A stretch of DNA of 64,000 nt from Agrobacterium larrymoorei (GCF_005145045.1 NZ_CP039692.1:736001-800000), one strand, 5' to 3'. Shown: positions 17,037-26,166, numbered from the stretch's first letter. The notes: a model not told the origin generated them from the sequence alone. Made by a program: numbers and translations.

Positions 17037-17756
17037 TTAAAGAACCAGACTTGAACTATGCCGTGCATCCGCAGTGATATAAGATCTAATCTGTGTCACG
17101 ATCTGATCCGCATGGGCTCTGGCGATCTTGTCGGCTTTCTCGATATCCCGGCTAATAATGGTCTGGATCATCTCTTCATGCTCCCCGACATATTGCTTGG
17201 GCAGCACATCGTTGAAGGACGAATAGTAGAGCCGCAGAATACGCCGTCCCTCATCGAGAAGTCGGGTGAAGAGTTCCACATAGTGCCGGTTGCCACCGGC
17301 CTGGGCGATGGCCACATGGAAATCGCGGTTGGTCGCGATCATCGCCAGCGCATCGCGCTTTTCAACGGCGTCTTCGAACTCGCGCTGGAGCGCGCGGATT
17401 TGGACGATATCCGCCTCCGTGTGCTTGGCGGCGGCAAGCCGTGTCGTGACGCGATACATCAGCGTCAGCGCATCGAAGAATTCCGGCAGACCCAGAAAAT
17501 CGATTTGCGAAACGATTGTCGCACGGTTCGTCAGCGTCGTGATCAGCCCCTCCGCCGAAAGGCGCACCAGCGCCTCGCGAATGGGTGTGCGGGACAGGGA
17601 GAAACGTTCGGAAAGCTGCAACTCATCGATGGGGCTGCCGGGTTCAAGCTTCAGCTCGATGATTTCGTTGCGAAGCGTTTCATAGACGGTGGAGACGCCA
17701 AACCCTCTGCGATGGGTCTGCTTTTCCTTCTCGTCCGCTTTCTCCGCATTCGCCAT
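17037..17756 (-). CDS. GntR-family transcriptional regulator, FCD (FadR) subgroup
   Basis: The 239-residue regulator has an N-terminal winged helix (about residues 15-85, ERFSLSRTPIREALVRLSAEGL) and an all-helical FCD ligand domain (about 95-225). The FCD domain carries the expected metal-site residues, including an Asp-containing TNRDFHVAIAQAGGN. The start is the ATG at 17756 with AAGGATGG upstream. It lies upstream of, and on the same strand as, the aldolase gene, with a 14-bp palindrome between them. It most likely represses the aldolase until its substrate binds. Confidence 0.9.
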   Translation of the reverse strand: MANAEKADEKEKQTHRRGFGVSTVYETLRNEIIELKLEPGSPIDELQLSERFSLSRTPIREALVRLSAEGLITTLTNRATIVSQIDFLGLPEFFDALTLMYRVTTRLAAAKHTEADIVQIRALQREFEDAVEKRDALAMIATNRDFHVAIAQAGGNRHYVELFTRLLDEGRRILRLYYSSFNDVLPKQYVGEHEEMIQTIISRDIEKADKIARAHADQIVTQIRSYITADARHSSSLVL

Positions 17757-17833
17757 GAAACCATCCTTCGCCACTGGCTGTAAGAAGCTATTCCATAACC
17801 AACCTGCAAGCGAAGTTCAAACGCTGCAAAGAA

Positions 17834-17859
17834 AAACGCCGGGACGATGCCCGGCGTTT
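17834..17859 (-). terminator. Terminator of the min operon
   Basis: AAACGCCGGG/CCCGGCGTTT forms a perfect 10-bp stem with a 6-base loop. Reading on the minus strand it is followed by TTCTTTG after the T-rich arm. It sits 12 bases beyond the minE stop. Confidence 0.85.
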
Positions 17860-17871
17860 CTCGTGACCCGA

Positions 17872-18132
17872 TTATGCTGCGCGCAGCGAGGCGCTGAGCG
17901 GAATTTCGACATCGATTTCCAGCAGCGAAACATGTTCGTCGCTATCCATCTTCACATGCACCTTGTCGTTGTCGATCTGCACATGCTTTGCGATGGCGGC
18001 CAGAATTTCCTCGCGCAGAACCGCGACGAGATCCGATCCCATGTTGGTGCGCTCATGCGCAAGCAGAACCTGTAGCCGTTCGCGCGCGACCGGTGCGGAC
18101 TTCTGTTTGCGGAAAAGGCTGAAGATGCTCAT
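17872..18132 (-). CDS. minE: Cell division topological specificity factor MinE
   Basis: This 86-residue protein has the N-terminal membrane/MinD-contact helix ([20 protein letters not shown]) and the topological-specificity beta domain. It stimulates the MinD ATPase, driving Min oscillation or gradient formation that keeps Z rings off the poles. The start overlaps the minD stop by four bases (ATGA), showing tight coupling. It is the last gene of minC-minD-minE, followed by a clear terminator. Confidence 0.96.
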   Translation of the reverse strand: MSIFSLFRKQKSAPVARERLQVLLAHERTNMGSDLVAVLREEILAAIAKHVQIDNDKVHVKMDSDEHVSLLEIDVEIPLSASLRAA

Positions 18133-18941
18133 GCAGCCCTCCCGAAAATCTTGGCGAAGATGCCGCGCTTTTCGCCGGGTACGGCAACAGGAATGTCTTC
18201 GCCGCACAGACGGCGTGCCGCATCGAAATACGCCATGGCCGGAGCAGACTTGGCATCCGCAAGCGTTACCGGCGCACCGACGTTGGAGGCGCGCAGCACA
18301 TCCATGCTTTCGGGAATGATGCCGATCAGCGGAATGGACAGGATTTCCAGAACGTCATCCACCTTCAGCATGTCACCGCGTTCAGCCCGTGCGCTGTCGT
18401 AACGGGTCAGCAGCAGGTGCTTTTCCATGCGCTCGCCGCGCTCTGCCTTCAAAGTCTTGGAATCGAGCAGGCCGATGATGCGATCGGAATCGCGCACCGA
18501 AGAGACTTCCGGGTTGGTGACGACAACGGCCACATCCGCATGGCGCATGGCAAGCGTTGCGCCGCGCTCGATGCCGGCGGGGCTATCGCAAATGACCCAG
18601 TCGAAATGCTTCTTGAGTTCGCCGATGACCCACTCCACACCTTCCGGCGTGAGGTTGTCCTTGTCGCGGGTCTGCGAAGCGGGAAGCAGGAAAAGTGTGT
18701 CGAGACGCTTGTCGCGGATCAGCGCCTGCGTCAGCTTGGCATCGCCCTGAATGACGTTGACCAGATCGTAAACGACGCGGCGTTCCGCACCCATGACCAG
18801 ATCGAGGTTACGCAGGCCGACATCGAAATCCACGACGACGACTTTTTCTTTTCTCTGCGCCAGCGCTGCGCCAAGGGCCGCAGTGGACGTCGTCTTGCCA
18901 ACGCCTCCCTTGCCGGAGGTAACGACAACTACCTTCCCCAT
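18129..18941 (-). CDS. minD: Septum site-determining ATPase MinD
   Basis: The 270-residue deviant-Walker ATPase has [16 protein letters not shown] near the N-terminus, the switch motif in [13 protein letters not shown] and a DSPAGIE segment. The C-terminal amphipathic membrane-targeting helix ends [11 protein letters not shown]. It binds the membrane as an ATP dimer, recruits MinC to block FtsZ and is released by MinE. It starts 30 bases after the minC stop and overlaps minE by four bases. Confidence 0.97.
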   Translation of the reverse strand: MGKVVVVTSGKGGVGKTTSTAALGAALAQRKEKVVVVDFDVGLRNLDLVMGAERRVVYDLVNVIQGDAKLTQALIRDKRLDTLFLLPASQTRDKDNLTPEGVEWVIGELKKHFDWVICDSPAGIERGATLAMRHADVAVVVTNPEVSSVRDSDRIIGLLDSKTLKAERGERMEKHLLLTRYDSARAERGDMLKVDDVLEILSIPLIGIIPESMDVLRASNVGAPVTLADAKSAPAMAYFDAARRLCGEDIPVAVPGEKRGIFAKIFGRAA

Positions 18942-18971
18942 CCTGATCTCCTGTTTCCTGCCGCTTATGGC

Positions 18972-19706
18972 TTAACTAAGTTTGTCCGCTTTGATCGTAT
19001 CGTTTTCCAGCCATAGCTGGACGGCCTGCCCCCGAAGCTTCGGGTCGATATCTTCCGCGACCTTGTAAACACCGTCGATGGCGAGAAGCTCTGCTTCCAG
19101 CTTCTTGCAAAAGATGCGCGCCGAAGCATTTCCGAGCGAACCGGCCATGGCACGGCCACGCAGCGCGCCGTAAATATGGATTGATCCACCTGCAATCACT
19201 TCCGCACCGGAGGCGACCGAACCGACAATCGTCACATCGCCTTCCGGAAAGATGATCGACTGGCCGGAACGAACCGGCTCGCTGATCATCAGCGACTGAA
19301 CGACGCTCCTGATTTCCGTTACAGGTGCCGCAACCTGCTCCTCAGGTGCTTCGACCTGCGTGAGCGTAACAGGCTCCACCTCGACATCCGAAGCTGCTTT
19401 GCCGCCTTTCAGCGCAGGTGGCATTCCCGTTTCGATCATGGAGGGGCGTGCGCCCTCAATGCCCATGATCGCGACATTTCGGCTGTAAAGCTCGGCCAGA
19501 AGGGCCTTCAGCCCCGCCTTGTCCAGCTTCAGATCCGCCACATCCAGCACCACCGGACGTGACAGAAAGAACCCGGCAGACCGCGCTGCCAGATCGTCCA
19601 GTCGCTCCAGCCAGACATCCAGCGGCGACTCGGGGGAGAGAACGACCGCCAGAAAAGAGCGGCCTTTGATACGGATCGAGCGGGAATCTGTTAGCACTTT
19701 GGTCAT
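18972..19706 (-). CDS. minC: Septum site-determining protein MinC
   Basis: This 244-residue FtsZ inhibitor has an N-terminal domain (about residues 1-105). An Ala/Pro/Glu-rich linker follows, then the beta-helical C-terminal domain (about 140-240) with the conserved GSVASGAEVIAGGSIHIYGALRGRA. MinC contacts FtsZ with both domains and MinD through the C-terminal one. No strong ribosome binding site precedes the ATG. A CtrA-type box lies 43 bases upstream. Confidence 0.95.
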   Translation of the reverse strand: MTKVLTDSRSIRIKGRSFLAVVLSPESPLDVWLERLDDLAARSAGFFLSRPVVLDVADLKLDKAGLKALLAELYSRNVAIMGIEGARPSMIETGMPPALKGGKAASDVEVEPVTLTQVEAPEEQVAAPVTEIRSVVQSLMISEPVRSGQSIIFPEGDVTIVGSVASGAEVIAGGSIHIYGALRGRAMAGSLGNASARIFCKKLEAELLAIDGVYKVAEDIDPKLRGQAVQLWLENDTIKADKLS

Positions 19707-19748
19707 CTAGGTAAACAATTCGTTGATACAGAGGTACTGGTGATTTGG

Positions 19749-19763
19749 TTAACAAATGGTTAA
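19749..19763. promoter_or_regulatory. CtrA box upstream of minC
   Basis: TTAA-CAAATGG-TTAA is a perfect TTAA-N7-TTAA match to the full CtrA recognition site of alphaproteobacteria, 43 bases from the minC start. It suggests cell-cycle control of the min operon. In Sinorhizobium, from memory, CtrA has been reported to regulate min genes. Confidence 0.72.
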
Positions 19764-19912
19764 CGCGGGCAGTCGCAGGAGCTCAAAATTAACTTCGTGA
19801 CACCCCTTGACGGAGCATCAACCTGAGTCGTTTTGGAGCATGAAAGCCGCCTCGCTGGGCAGCTGGAACCGGCGCATTCCCTCGCAGTTATACGCATGAT
19901 CGGGGGAGGAAG

Positions 19913-20761
19913 ATGGCAGGAAGCGCAAGCAAATATTCTTCGAAGCAAAGTGAGTTTCTGATTGGGCTTGCGCGTGGCGTCGGGGGTGCCCTTCTCTTTG
20001 CGCTGCCCATGTTCATGACGATGGAGATGTGGTTCCTGGGCTTCTACATCTCTCGCGAAAAGCTGCTGCTGCTTTGCGTGCTGAACTTGCCCCTGCTGTT
20101 GATTCTGGCCAAGCGCGTCGGTTTCGAAAAGACCTCCTCCTGGAGGGAGGCGGCCCGCGATGCGATTACGGCTTACGGACTGGCCATCGTCGTCAGTGTC
20201 GCGATCCTCGCGCTGTTCGGCATCATCAACGACCAGATTACAATGAGCACAGTAGTCGCCAAGGTGGCAATTCAGGCCGTTCCCTCCAGCATCGGCGCGC
20301 TGTTGGGCCGCAGCCAGCTGGGAATGCATTCTGAAGATGAGGATGAAAGCGAAGAGCCGGAAACGGAGACAGGCTATTTCTACGAGCTCTTCATGATGAT
20401 GGTCGGCGCACTGTTTCTGGGTCTAAACGTTGCCCCGACCGAGGAGATGATCCTGATCGGTTACAAGATCACGCCCTATCATACATTGCTGCTCGTTCTC
20501 TTGTCCCTCGGCCTCATGCACGGCTTCGTTTATGCGCTTCATTTCAAGGGCAGCCACGCCGAGCCGGAGGATAGCGTCTGGTGGCACACATTCATTCGCT
20601 TCACGGTGCCGGGATATGTCCTCGCCTTGGGTATCAGCGCCTATTGCCTTTGGACTTTCGAGCGGCTTACCGGCACGTCCGCGTCGCAGATGATCGCTGC
20701 CATCGTCATTCTCGGCTTTCCCGCCGCCATCGGCGCGGCTTCCGCACGCCTCGTCCTATGA
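19913..20761 (+). CDS. TIGR02587-family multispanning membrane protein
   Basis: The 282-residue inner-membrane protein has about seven hydrophobic helices and an acidic cytoplasmic loop near residues 140-155 (HSEDEDESEEPETETG). It matches the TIGR02587 family, known from memory as the partner of TIGR02588 in a two-gene unit scattered among rhizobia and cyanobacteria. No biochemical function is known. A strong GGGGGAGGAAG ribosome binding site precedes the ATG, so it is probably well translated. The partner starts seven bases after its stop. Confidence 0.85.
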   Translation: MAGSASKYSSKQSEFLIGLARGVGGALLFALPMFMTMEMWFLGFYISREKLLLLCVLNLPLLLILAKRVGFEKTSSWREAARDAITAYGLAIVVSVAILALFGIINDQITMSTVVAKVAIQAVPSSIGALLGRSQLGMHSEDEDESEEPETETGYFYELFMMMVGALFLGLNVAPTEEMILIGYKITPYHTLLLVLLSLGLMHGFVYALHFKGSHAEPEDSVWWHTFIRFTVPGYVLALGISAYCLWTFERLTGTSASQMIAAIVILGFPAAIGAASARLVL

Positions 20762-20768
20762 GCAGATC

Positions 20769-21179
20769 ATGACCAAATCCTCCCCAGACGGCCACATCGA
20801 AACATCATCGCCCCACTGGATCGAGTCGGTCACGGGCATCCTGTCCGTATTGCTCGTCTCAGGCCTTCTTGGCTGGATCGCATGGGATATCTACCGCTAT
20901 GAGGATGATGTCGCCGACTTCGAGCTCTTAGTAATCTCCGTACAGCGCTCCTCAAACAGCTTCCGTGTGAACTTCGATATTCACAACACGACCCAATCGA
21001 CCGCGGCAAAGGTGCATGTCGTCGGTAAATTGCAGTCAACGAGCGGCGAAGCCGAGACCGCCGATGTCACCTTCGATTATGTGGCATCGGAATCGCACGA
21101 TAATGGCACGCTGTTTTTCACCCGCGACCCGGCGCAAGGAAATCTCACACTGAATGTCGTCGGCTTCACGGAGCCTTGA
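20769..21179 (+). CDS. TIGR02588-family single-pass membrane protein
   Basis: This 136-residue protein has one transmembrane helix (about residues 19-40, VTGILSVLLVSGLLGWIAWD) and an exported beta-rich domain with a DIHNTTQSTAAKVHVVGKL core that looks immunoglobulin-like. It always accompanies TIGR02587, here seven bases downstream, so the two probably form a complex with this domain on the periplasmic side. No function is assigned. Confidence 0.83.
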   Translation: MTKSSPDGHIETSSPHWIESVTGILSVLLVSGLLGWIAWDIYRYEDDVADFELLVISVQRSSNSFRVNFDIHNTTQSTAAKVHVVGKLQSTSGEAETADVTFDYVASESHDNGTLFFTRDPAQGNLTLNVVGFTEP

Positions 21180-21190
21180 GATATGGGATA

Positions 21191-21223
21191 GATCATCAGC
21201 CGCAGAAATCGCGGCTGATGATC
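21191..21223. terminator. Long hairpin between convergent genes
   Basis: GATCATCAGCCGC and GCGGCTGATGATC form a perfect 13-bp stem with a 7-base loop between the TIGR02588 gene and the oxidoreductase fusion. It lacks a T-run on the plus side, so it may act as a boundary or stabilising hairpin as much as an intrinsic terminator. Confidence 0.65.
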
Positions 21224-21235
21224 AAACGTCAATCA

Positions 21236-23242
21236 CTACGCCTCAAGCCAGCGCAGCTGTTCGGGCGTCAAGGTAATGTCGAGTGCGGAAAGGCTGTCTT
21301 CCAGCTCCGCAATCGTGCGAGGGCCGATCAACGGGATGACCGGGAACGGTTGGGCGATCACATAGGCAAGCGCAATGTGGATCGGGTGGCGGCCAAGTTC
21401 TTTTGCAAGCTCGATTGCCCGGTCACGACGCTCGAAATTGCGTTCGGAATACCAGACGCGAACGATCTCCTCATCGTCGCGCTTGTCGCGGCCTGCCCTG
21501 TCGGTGAAGAAACCGCGGCCCTGGCTGGACCAGGCGAAGTTGGGGATTTGCCGTTCCTTGGCCCATTCCTTCCACGGCTCGTCCGAGGCCGCCACGCATC
21601 CGGCCCAGATCGGGTCCAGCATCTCGGCCAGCGAGAAATTGTTGGATAGGGCAGCAGGTGCCGCCTTGCCATTTTTCTGAGCGTAGGCGATTGCCTCATC
21701 CATGCGCTGACGCGTCCAGTTCGAGCCGCCGAAAATGCCGCGAATGCGCCCGCGCTTTACCTCGGCATCCATGGCATCCACGAACTCGCCCACCGGCACA
21801 TCCACATTGTCCCGGTGCATGAAGTAGACATCGACGTAATCCGTCTTCAGCCGGTTAAGCGACTGATCCAGTTGCTTGGCAATCATGTCCGGATAGCAGA
21901 GCGGAGAATGCGCTCCTTTGCCGATCAATACGATTTCTTCGCGCGGCACATTGCGGCTGGTGTGCCAATCACCAAAAATTGCCTCCGTCTTGCCGCCGCC
22001 ATAGACGAAGGCCGTATCGAACAGATTGCCGCCTGCTTCATAGAATGTATCGAGCGTCAGAGATGCGGAGGCGAAGTTCGGGAAGAACTCGAAACCGAGC
22101 GCAACCACGGAGGCCGGCTTGGAAAGGCCGGGGATCTGCCGCTTCGGCACGGCGTTGCCGGGCGTTACCTCGCCGCCCGCAATGTTGAGCAGCCGCTTGG
22201 TGGCGGTTTCCACGCCGTATTCGAGACCGACTGAGGCACGCCATTGATCCATGACCCGCAGATTGCCAAGCGTGTCTGCCCAGCTCATGCCGGGATAGGC
22301 AAACTCCTGCGCGCCATTGCGAATGGCCTCTCCCGCCGCATCCACTTCGAAGGAATAGAGCCAGCGATCCTCGGCAACCTCGATTGTCTGCCGTTCTTCC
22401 TTGCCCTTGAAGACCTCGATCTTGCCGACGCCGCCTTTGTGGCCTGCGGCAAACCAGAAATCCTGCACTTCGATCCGGCCTTCTGAGCCGATGATGCGCA
22501 ACACATTGTCCTGATTGGCCATGATGGAGCAGGAGACTTCCGCGATGATCTCATTGGGGAATTTCAGCACCGCGGAGGCCCACTCATCCACGCCGGATTG
22601 GCCGAGATGCGCGACACCGGCCACCTTGCTCGGTTCCAGAAATGGCTGGCCTGCAACTGCCCCGGCAATGAGGCGGGCCATCGAAACCGGATAGCCGCCG
22701 ACATCGAGAATGCCGCCGCCTGCGCTGTCATTGGCAAACAGGCGATGATCTGCGCGGAAGCTGCCCATGTTGAAACCGAAGCTGGAACGGATGATCCGCA
22801 CCTCTCCGATAGTTCCGCTCTTGACCAGTTCCACGATTTTCGCCGTCTGCGGATGCAGGCGGTACATATAGGCCTCTCCGGCAAACACGCCTGCCTTCTT
22901 AGCCTCATGGAAGATCGCATCGGCATCGTAAGCTGAAAGCGCAATCGGCTTTTCCACCAGCACATGTTTGCCAGCGCGGATTGCCTTGATGGCCCATTCC
23001 GCGTGCCCCGTGTGCGGCGTGGCGATATAGACCGCATCGATTTCAGAATCTGATAGCAGGGCGTCATAACCGTGAACGATCCTTGCGCCGGGAAAGCCTT
23101 CGCTCAGGCCCGAACGTTCCGGGTTTCGTGTCGCGATGGCCACGAGCTTTCCCGTGGTGGAATGGGCAACACCTTCGGCAAAGGTCTTGGCAATTGTGCC
23201 GGGTCCGATGATGCCCCAGCGGACAGGTTGATGGTCGGGCAT
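21236..23242 (-). CDS. Gfo/Idh/MocA oxidoreductase fused to an aldo/keto reductase
   Basis: The protein is about 668 residues with two catalytic modules. Residues 1-345 form a Gfo/Idh/MocA dehydrogenase: Rossmann motif WGIIGPGTIA, IATPHTGHAEW and the catalytic-lysine motif EKPIAL. Residues 355-668 form an aldo/keto reductase with its tetrad visible: Asp in LFDTAF, Tyr in VYGGG, Lys in VLIGKGAH and His in YFMHRD. The start ATG at 23242 follows GAGGAATATC; an ATG 12 bases upstream is less well placed. It closes the sugar ABC operon, so it probably oxidises and reduces successive sugar intermediates. No frameshift or seam is seen between modules. Confidence 0.9.
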   Translation of the reverse strand: MPDHQPVRWGIIGPGTIAKTFAEGVAHSTTGKLVAIATRNPERSGLSEGFPGARIVHGYDALLSDSEIDAVYIATPHTGHAEWAIKAIRAGKHVLVEKPIALSAYDADAIFHEAKKAGVFAGEAYMYRLHPQTAKIVELVKSGTIGEVRIIRSSFGFNMGSFRADHRLFANDSAGGGILDVGGYPVSMARLIAGAVAGQPFLEPSKVAGVAHLGQSGVDEWASAVLKFPNEIIAEVSCSIMANQDNVLRIIGSEGRIEVQDFWFAAGHKGGVGKIEVFKGKEERQTIEVAEDRWLYSFEVDAAGEAIRNGAQEFAYPGMSWADTLGNLRVMDQWRASVGLEYGVETATKRLLNIAGGEVTPGNAVPKRQIPGLSKPASVVALGFEFFPNFASASLTLDTFYEAGGNLFDTAFVYGGGKTEAIFGDWHTSRNVPREEIVLIGKGAHSPLCYPDMIAKQLDQSLNRLKTDYVDVYFMHRDNVDVPVGEFVDAMDAEVKRGRIRGIFGGSNWTRQRMDEAIAYAQKNGKAAPAALSNNFSLAEMLDPIWAGCVAASDEPWKEWAKERQIPNFAWSSQGRGFFTDRAGRDKRDDEEIVRVWYSERNFERRDRAIELAKELGRHPIHIALAYVIAQPFPVIPLIGPRTIAELEDSLSALDITLTPEQLRWLEA

Positions 23243-23281
23243 GATATTCCTCATTTGCTTTTCAAGTCTTGGGGAGTTGTT

Positions 23282-24367
23282 TCAGCGCAGGCGTTTGCCA
23301 TCGCTATCGAAGAGAAAGGCCTTGTTCGCCGGAACAGAAACCGTCAGCCGGTCAAGCTTGCCGACATGCCGAGATTCCGGCCGCTCGACGATCAGCGGCA
23401 GATCACTTGCCAGATGCGCGTAGACATAGCTCGTATTGCCCAGATGCTCGGCCACATCGACCTCGACCGTAAGATCGGCTGCACCATTGCCCGCATCCGT
23501 GAAATGCTCCGGGCGAATGCCGAGCGTGACGCTTGAGCCTTGGCCCGGACGGGCGCTGATCGGCAGCGTCAGTGAAAAGGATGGCGCATGGTCGAGTGTC
23601 ACGGTGACGCCTTCCGCGCCCTCGCTCATAACCTTACCCGGCAGAAAGTTCATCTTGGGAGAGCCGACGAACCCGGCGACGAAGCGGTTTTCAGGGTCAT
23701 CATAGAGATCGAGCGGCGCACCGACCTGCTCGATATTGCCTGCTCTCAGCACCACGATCTTGTCCGCCAGCGTCATCGCCTCGGTCTGATCGTGCGTTAC
23801 ATAGATCATCGTCGTGCCCAGCTGCTTGTGCAGCTTGGAAATCTCCACGCGCATTTGCACGCGCAATTCCGCATCGAGGTTGGAGAGCGGCTCATCGAAC
23901 AGGAAGACTTGCGGCTCACGCACGATGGCGCGACCGATGGCGACGCGCTGCCTCTGCCCGCCGGAAAGCTGCTTTGGCCTGCGCTTCATCAACTCGTTGA
24001 TCTGCAGGATTTCCGCAGCGCGCCGCACCCGGCCTTCCGTATCGGCCTTCGGGTTTCCATTCATCCTGAGGCCAAAGGACAGATTGTCCTCGACTGTCAT
24101 ATGCGGGTAGAGCGCATAGGACTGAAACACCATGGCGATGCCCCGGTCAGCGGGCTCCGCATCGTTGACCACGTTGCCGCCGATGCTGATTTCTCCGCCG
24201 GAGATGTCCTCAAGCCCCGCGATCATTCTTAAAAGCGTGGACTTGCCGCAGCCCGAAGGGCCGACGAAAACGACGAATTCGCCGTCCTTGATCTCCAGAT
24301 CCGCGCGGTGGATGACCTCCAGCGCACCGTAATTTTTGACGACGTTTTTGAGTGAAAGTCCCGCCAT
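23282..24367 (-). CDS. Sugar ABC transporter ATPase, MalK/UgpC type
   Basis: This 361-residue protein has Walker A GPSGCGKSTLL, signature LSGGQRQRVAIGRA and Walker B VFLFDEPLSNLD. A C-terminal OB-type regulatory region (about residues 240-361, RPEHF motif) is typical of CUT1 sugar importers. It energises the two preceding permeases. Ribosome binding site GGGAGGAG. It starts 15 bases after the second permease and lies 39 bases before the oxidoreductase fusion. Confidence 0.95.
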   Translation of the reverse strand: MAGLSLKNVVKNYGALEVIHRADLEIKDGEFVVFVGPSGCGKSTLLRMIAGLEDISGGEISIGGNVVNDAEPADRGIAMVFQSYALYPHMTVEDNLSFGLRMNGNPKADTEGRVRRAAEILQINELMKRRPKQLSGGQRQRVAIGRAIVREPQVFLFDEPLSNLDAELRVQMRVEISKLHKQLGTTMIYVTHDQTEAMTLADKIVVLRAGNIEQVGAPLDLYDDPENRFVAGFVGSPKMNFLPGKVMSEGAEGVTVTLDHAPSFSLTLPISARPGQGSSVTLGIRPEHFTDAGNGAADLTVEVDVAEHLGNTSYVYAHLASDLPLIVERPESRHVGKLDRLTVSVPANKAFLFDSDGKRLR

Positions 24368-24382
24368 GCGGCTCCTCCCGGA

Positions 24383-25219
24383 TTACTTGACGGCACCGGC
24401 AGAAATGCCGGCGATGAAGTGGCGCTGCAAGAGCACAAAGACGACGAGAATGGGCGCGGTGAGCAGCATGGCGCCCGCCATGATCCCGCCCCAGGAAACC
24501 TTGGTCAGCCCGATCAGCGTGCCCAGCGCCACCGGCGCCGTCATCATTCCCGGTCGGGAATTGATCAGCAGCGGCCAGAGGTAGTTGTTCCATGAAGCGA
24601 GGAAGAGAATGATCGATAGCGCCGCCATGGTGGGACGCGCGAGCGGCAGCGCGATGCGCAGGAATATCTGCCACTCCTTCACCCCTTCCACCCGCGCGGC
24701 ATCGAAAAGCTCACCCGGCATCATGGAAAAGGACTGCCGCATGAAGAGCACACCGAGCGAGTTGAACAGCGGCGGCACGATGAGCGCGACCCATGTGTTG
24801 GCAAGCTTGAACTCGCGCGCCACCATGATGAATTGCGGAATAACCACCACGGCATAAGGCAGCGTGATCGTCCCTAAAATGATGGCAACAACGAGCGAGC
24901 GCCCGGCGAAGCGATAGCGTGCCAAGGCCCATCCGGCCATAGAGGTCAGCATGACGGAGAGAAAGGTGTAGATCACCGCCACCGTAATCGAGATGAACAT
25001 TGCCCTCAGGAAATCCGTATCCGCCTGAAGATTGCGGAAGTTTTCCAGAAAATGTGTGGAGGGAATGAGCTCGATATTGGGGCTGAAAATGCCGTTATCC
25101 GGCATGGTGGAAAACACGAACATCATCCAGAGCGGAAACAACCAGATCAGGGCCAGCGGCGTCAGCGCCGCGTGCAGCGCGATCTTCTGCCAGAGAAGCG
25201 ATCTCGATTTCGATTTCAT
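24383..25219 (-). CDS. Sugar ABC permease, MalG-like (CUT1)
   Basis: The 278-residue inner-membrane protein has six helices and the EAA loop FDAARVEGVKEWQIFLRIALPLARP that docks with the ATPase. The true start is the ATG at 25219 with GGGAGCAGAA upstream. It overlaps the upstream permease stop by four bases. It partners with the MalF-like subunit to form the channel. Confidence 0.95.
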   Translation of the reverse strand: MKSKSRSLLWQKIALHAALTPLALIWLFPLWMMFVFSTMPDNGIFSPNIELIPSTHFLENFRNLQADTDFLRAMFISITVAVIYTFLSVMLTSMAGWALARYRFAGRSLVVAIILGTITLPYAVVVIPQFIMVAREFKLANTWVALIVPPLFNSLGVLFMRQSFSMMPGELFDAARVEGVKEWQIFLRIALPLARPTMAALSIILFLASWNNYLWPLLINSRPGMMTAPVALGTLIGLTKVSWGGIMAGAMLLTAPILVVFVLLQRHFIAGISAGAVK

Positions 25220-26076
25220 TTCTGCTCCCTCCCGAACCAAAGATTGAACAGCGATATGAAGATTGCGAGCGCCGCGATCGTATAGGCGATGGCAGAGGCG
25301 TAACCGAAGTTGAGCGCGGTGAAGCCCTGTCGATACAGGAAGATGCCCAGCGTTTCCGTGCCTCCGCCCGGCCCGCCCCTGTTGGTGATGAGGAAGGGTT
25401 CGGTGAAGAGCTGCATGGTGCCGATGACCGAGAGCACGAGGCAAAAGATGATGATGGGCTTGAGCAGCGGCAGCGTGATGTGGAAGAACTGCTGGCGCTT
25501 GCTGACGCGATCCAGCCGCGCCGCCTCATAAACATCGCCCGGAATGGATTGCAGCCCGGCCAGAATGATGATGGCGTTATAGCCCGCCCAACGCCATGTG
25601 ACCGCGATGATGATCAGCGCCATGGCTGCTGTTGCATTGTCGAACCACGAGATCGGCGGCAGGCCGATATTGATGAGTATCTTATTGATGACGCCGAAAT
25701 CCGCGCTGAACATCAGGCGAAAGACGGCGGCGTAAGCCACCTCTCCCACCACGACGGGTGCGAAGAAAGCAAAGCGGTAAAGCGGACGGGCTTTCAACAA
25801 TGGCGAGTTGAGAAGAACCGCCATCAGGGTCGCAAGCGCAATCATCACCGGAACCTGGATAACCAGAATGATCAGCGTGTTGTAGAGCGCGTTGTAAAAT
25901 GCCGGATCGCCGATCAGACGGCCCCAATTCATCGACGGGGCGAGGCGCCACGGATTGACGCGCGTATTCTGGAAGGACAGGAGAAACGAATTGATGATCG
26001 GCCACAGCCAGAACGTGGTGAAGATCAAAAGATAGGGCGCAAGAAACGCATAGGCGACCCTGGTCCTCAGCGGCAT
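25216..26076 (-). CDS. Sugar ABC permease, MalF/UgpA-like (CUT1)
   Basis: The 286-residue permease has six helices and the EAA loop VYEAARLDRVSKRQQFFHITLPLLKP. I start it at 26076, where GGGAGG stands 6 bases upstream; an ATG 18 bases earlier lacks a site. It follows the binding-protein gene after a strong GC-rich hairpin, a common way to set different expression levels within such operons. Confidence 0.94.
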   Translation of the reverse strand: MPLRTRVAYAFLAPYLLIFTTFWLWPIINSFLLSFQNTRVNPWRLAPSMNWGRLIGDPAFYNALYNTLIILVIQVPVMIALATLMAVLLNSPLLKARPLYRFAFFAPVVVGEVAYAAVFRLMFSADFGVINKILINIGLPPISWFDNATAAMALIIIAVTWRWAGYNAIIILAGLQSIPGDVYEAARLDRVSKRQQFFHITLPLLKPIIIFCLVLSVIGTMQLFTEPFLITNRGGPGGGTETLGIFLYRQGFTALNFGYASAIAYTIAALAIFISLFNLWFGREQK

Positions 26077-26118
26077 CTCAACCTCCCGAAGCATGATGAT
26101 GGAATTTTGCCGAGCGGC

Positions 26119-26146
26119 CCGGGCGCCCCGTGCAAGGGGCGCCCGG
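26119..26146 (-). other. Intercistronic GC-rich hairpin in the sugar operon
   Basis: CCGGGCGCCCC/GGGGCGCCCGG is a perfect 11-bp stem with a 6-base loop between the binding-protein and first permease genes. No T-run follows, so it is more likely to stabilise the upstream mRNA and lower permease expression than to terminate fully. Confidence 0.7.
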
Positions 26147-26166
26147 CTCTGGTTCAGCCTGGGAGA

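Noticed and set aside
25220..25444. Upstream in-frame extension of the MalG-like permease
   Set aside because: It overlaps the MalF-like coding region and has no conserved sequence; the ATG at 25219 has a good ribosome binding site.
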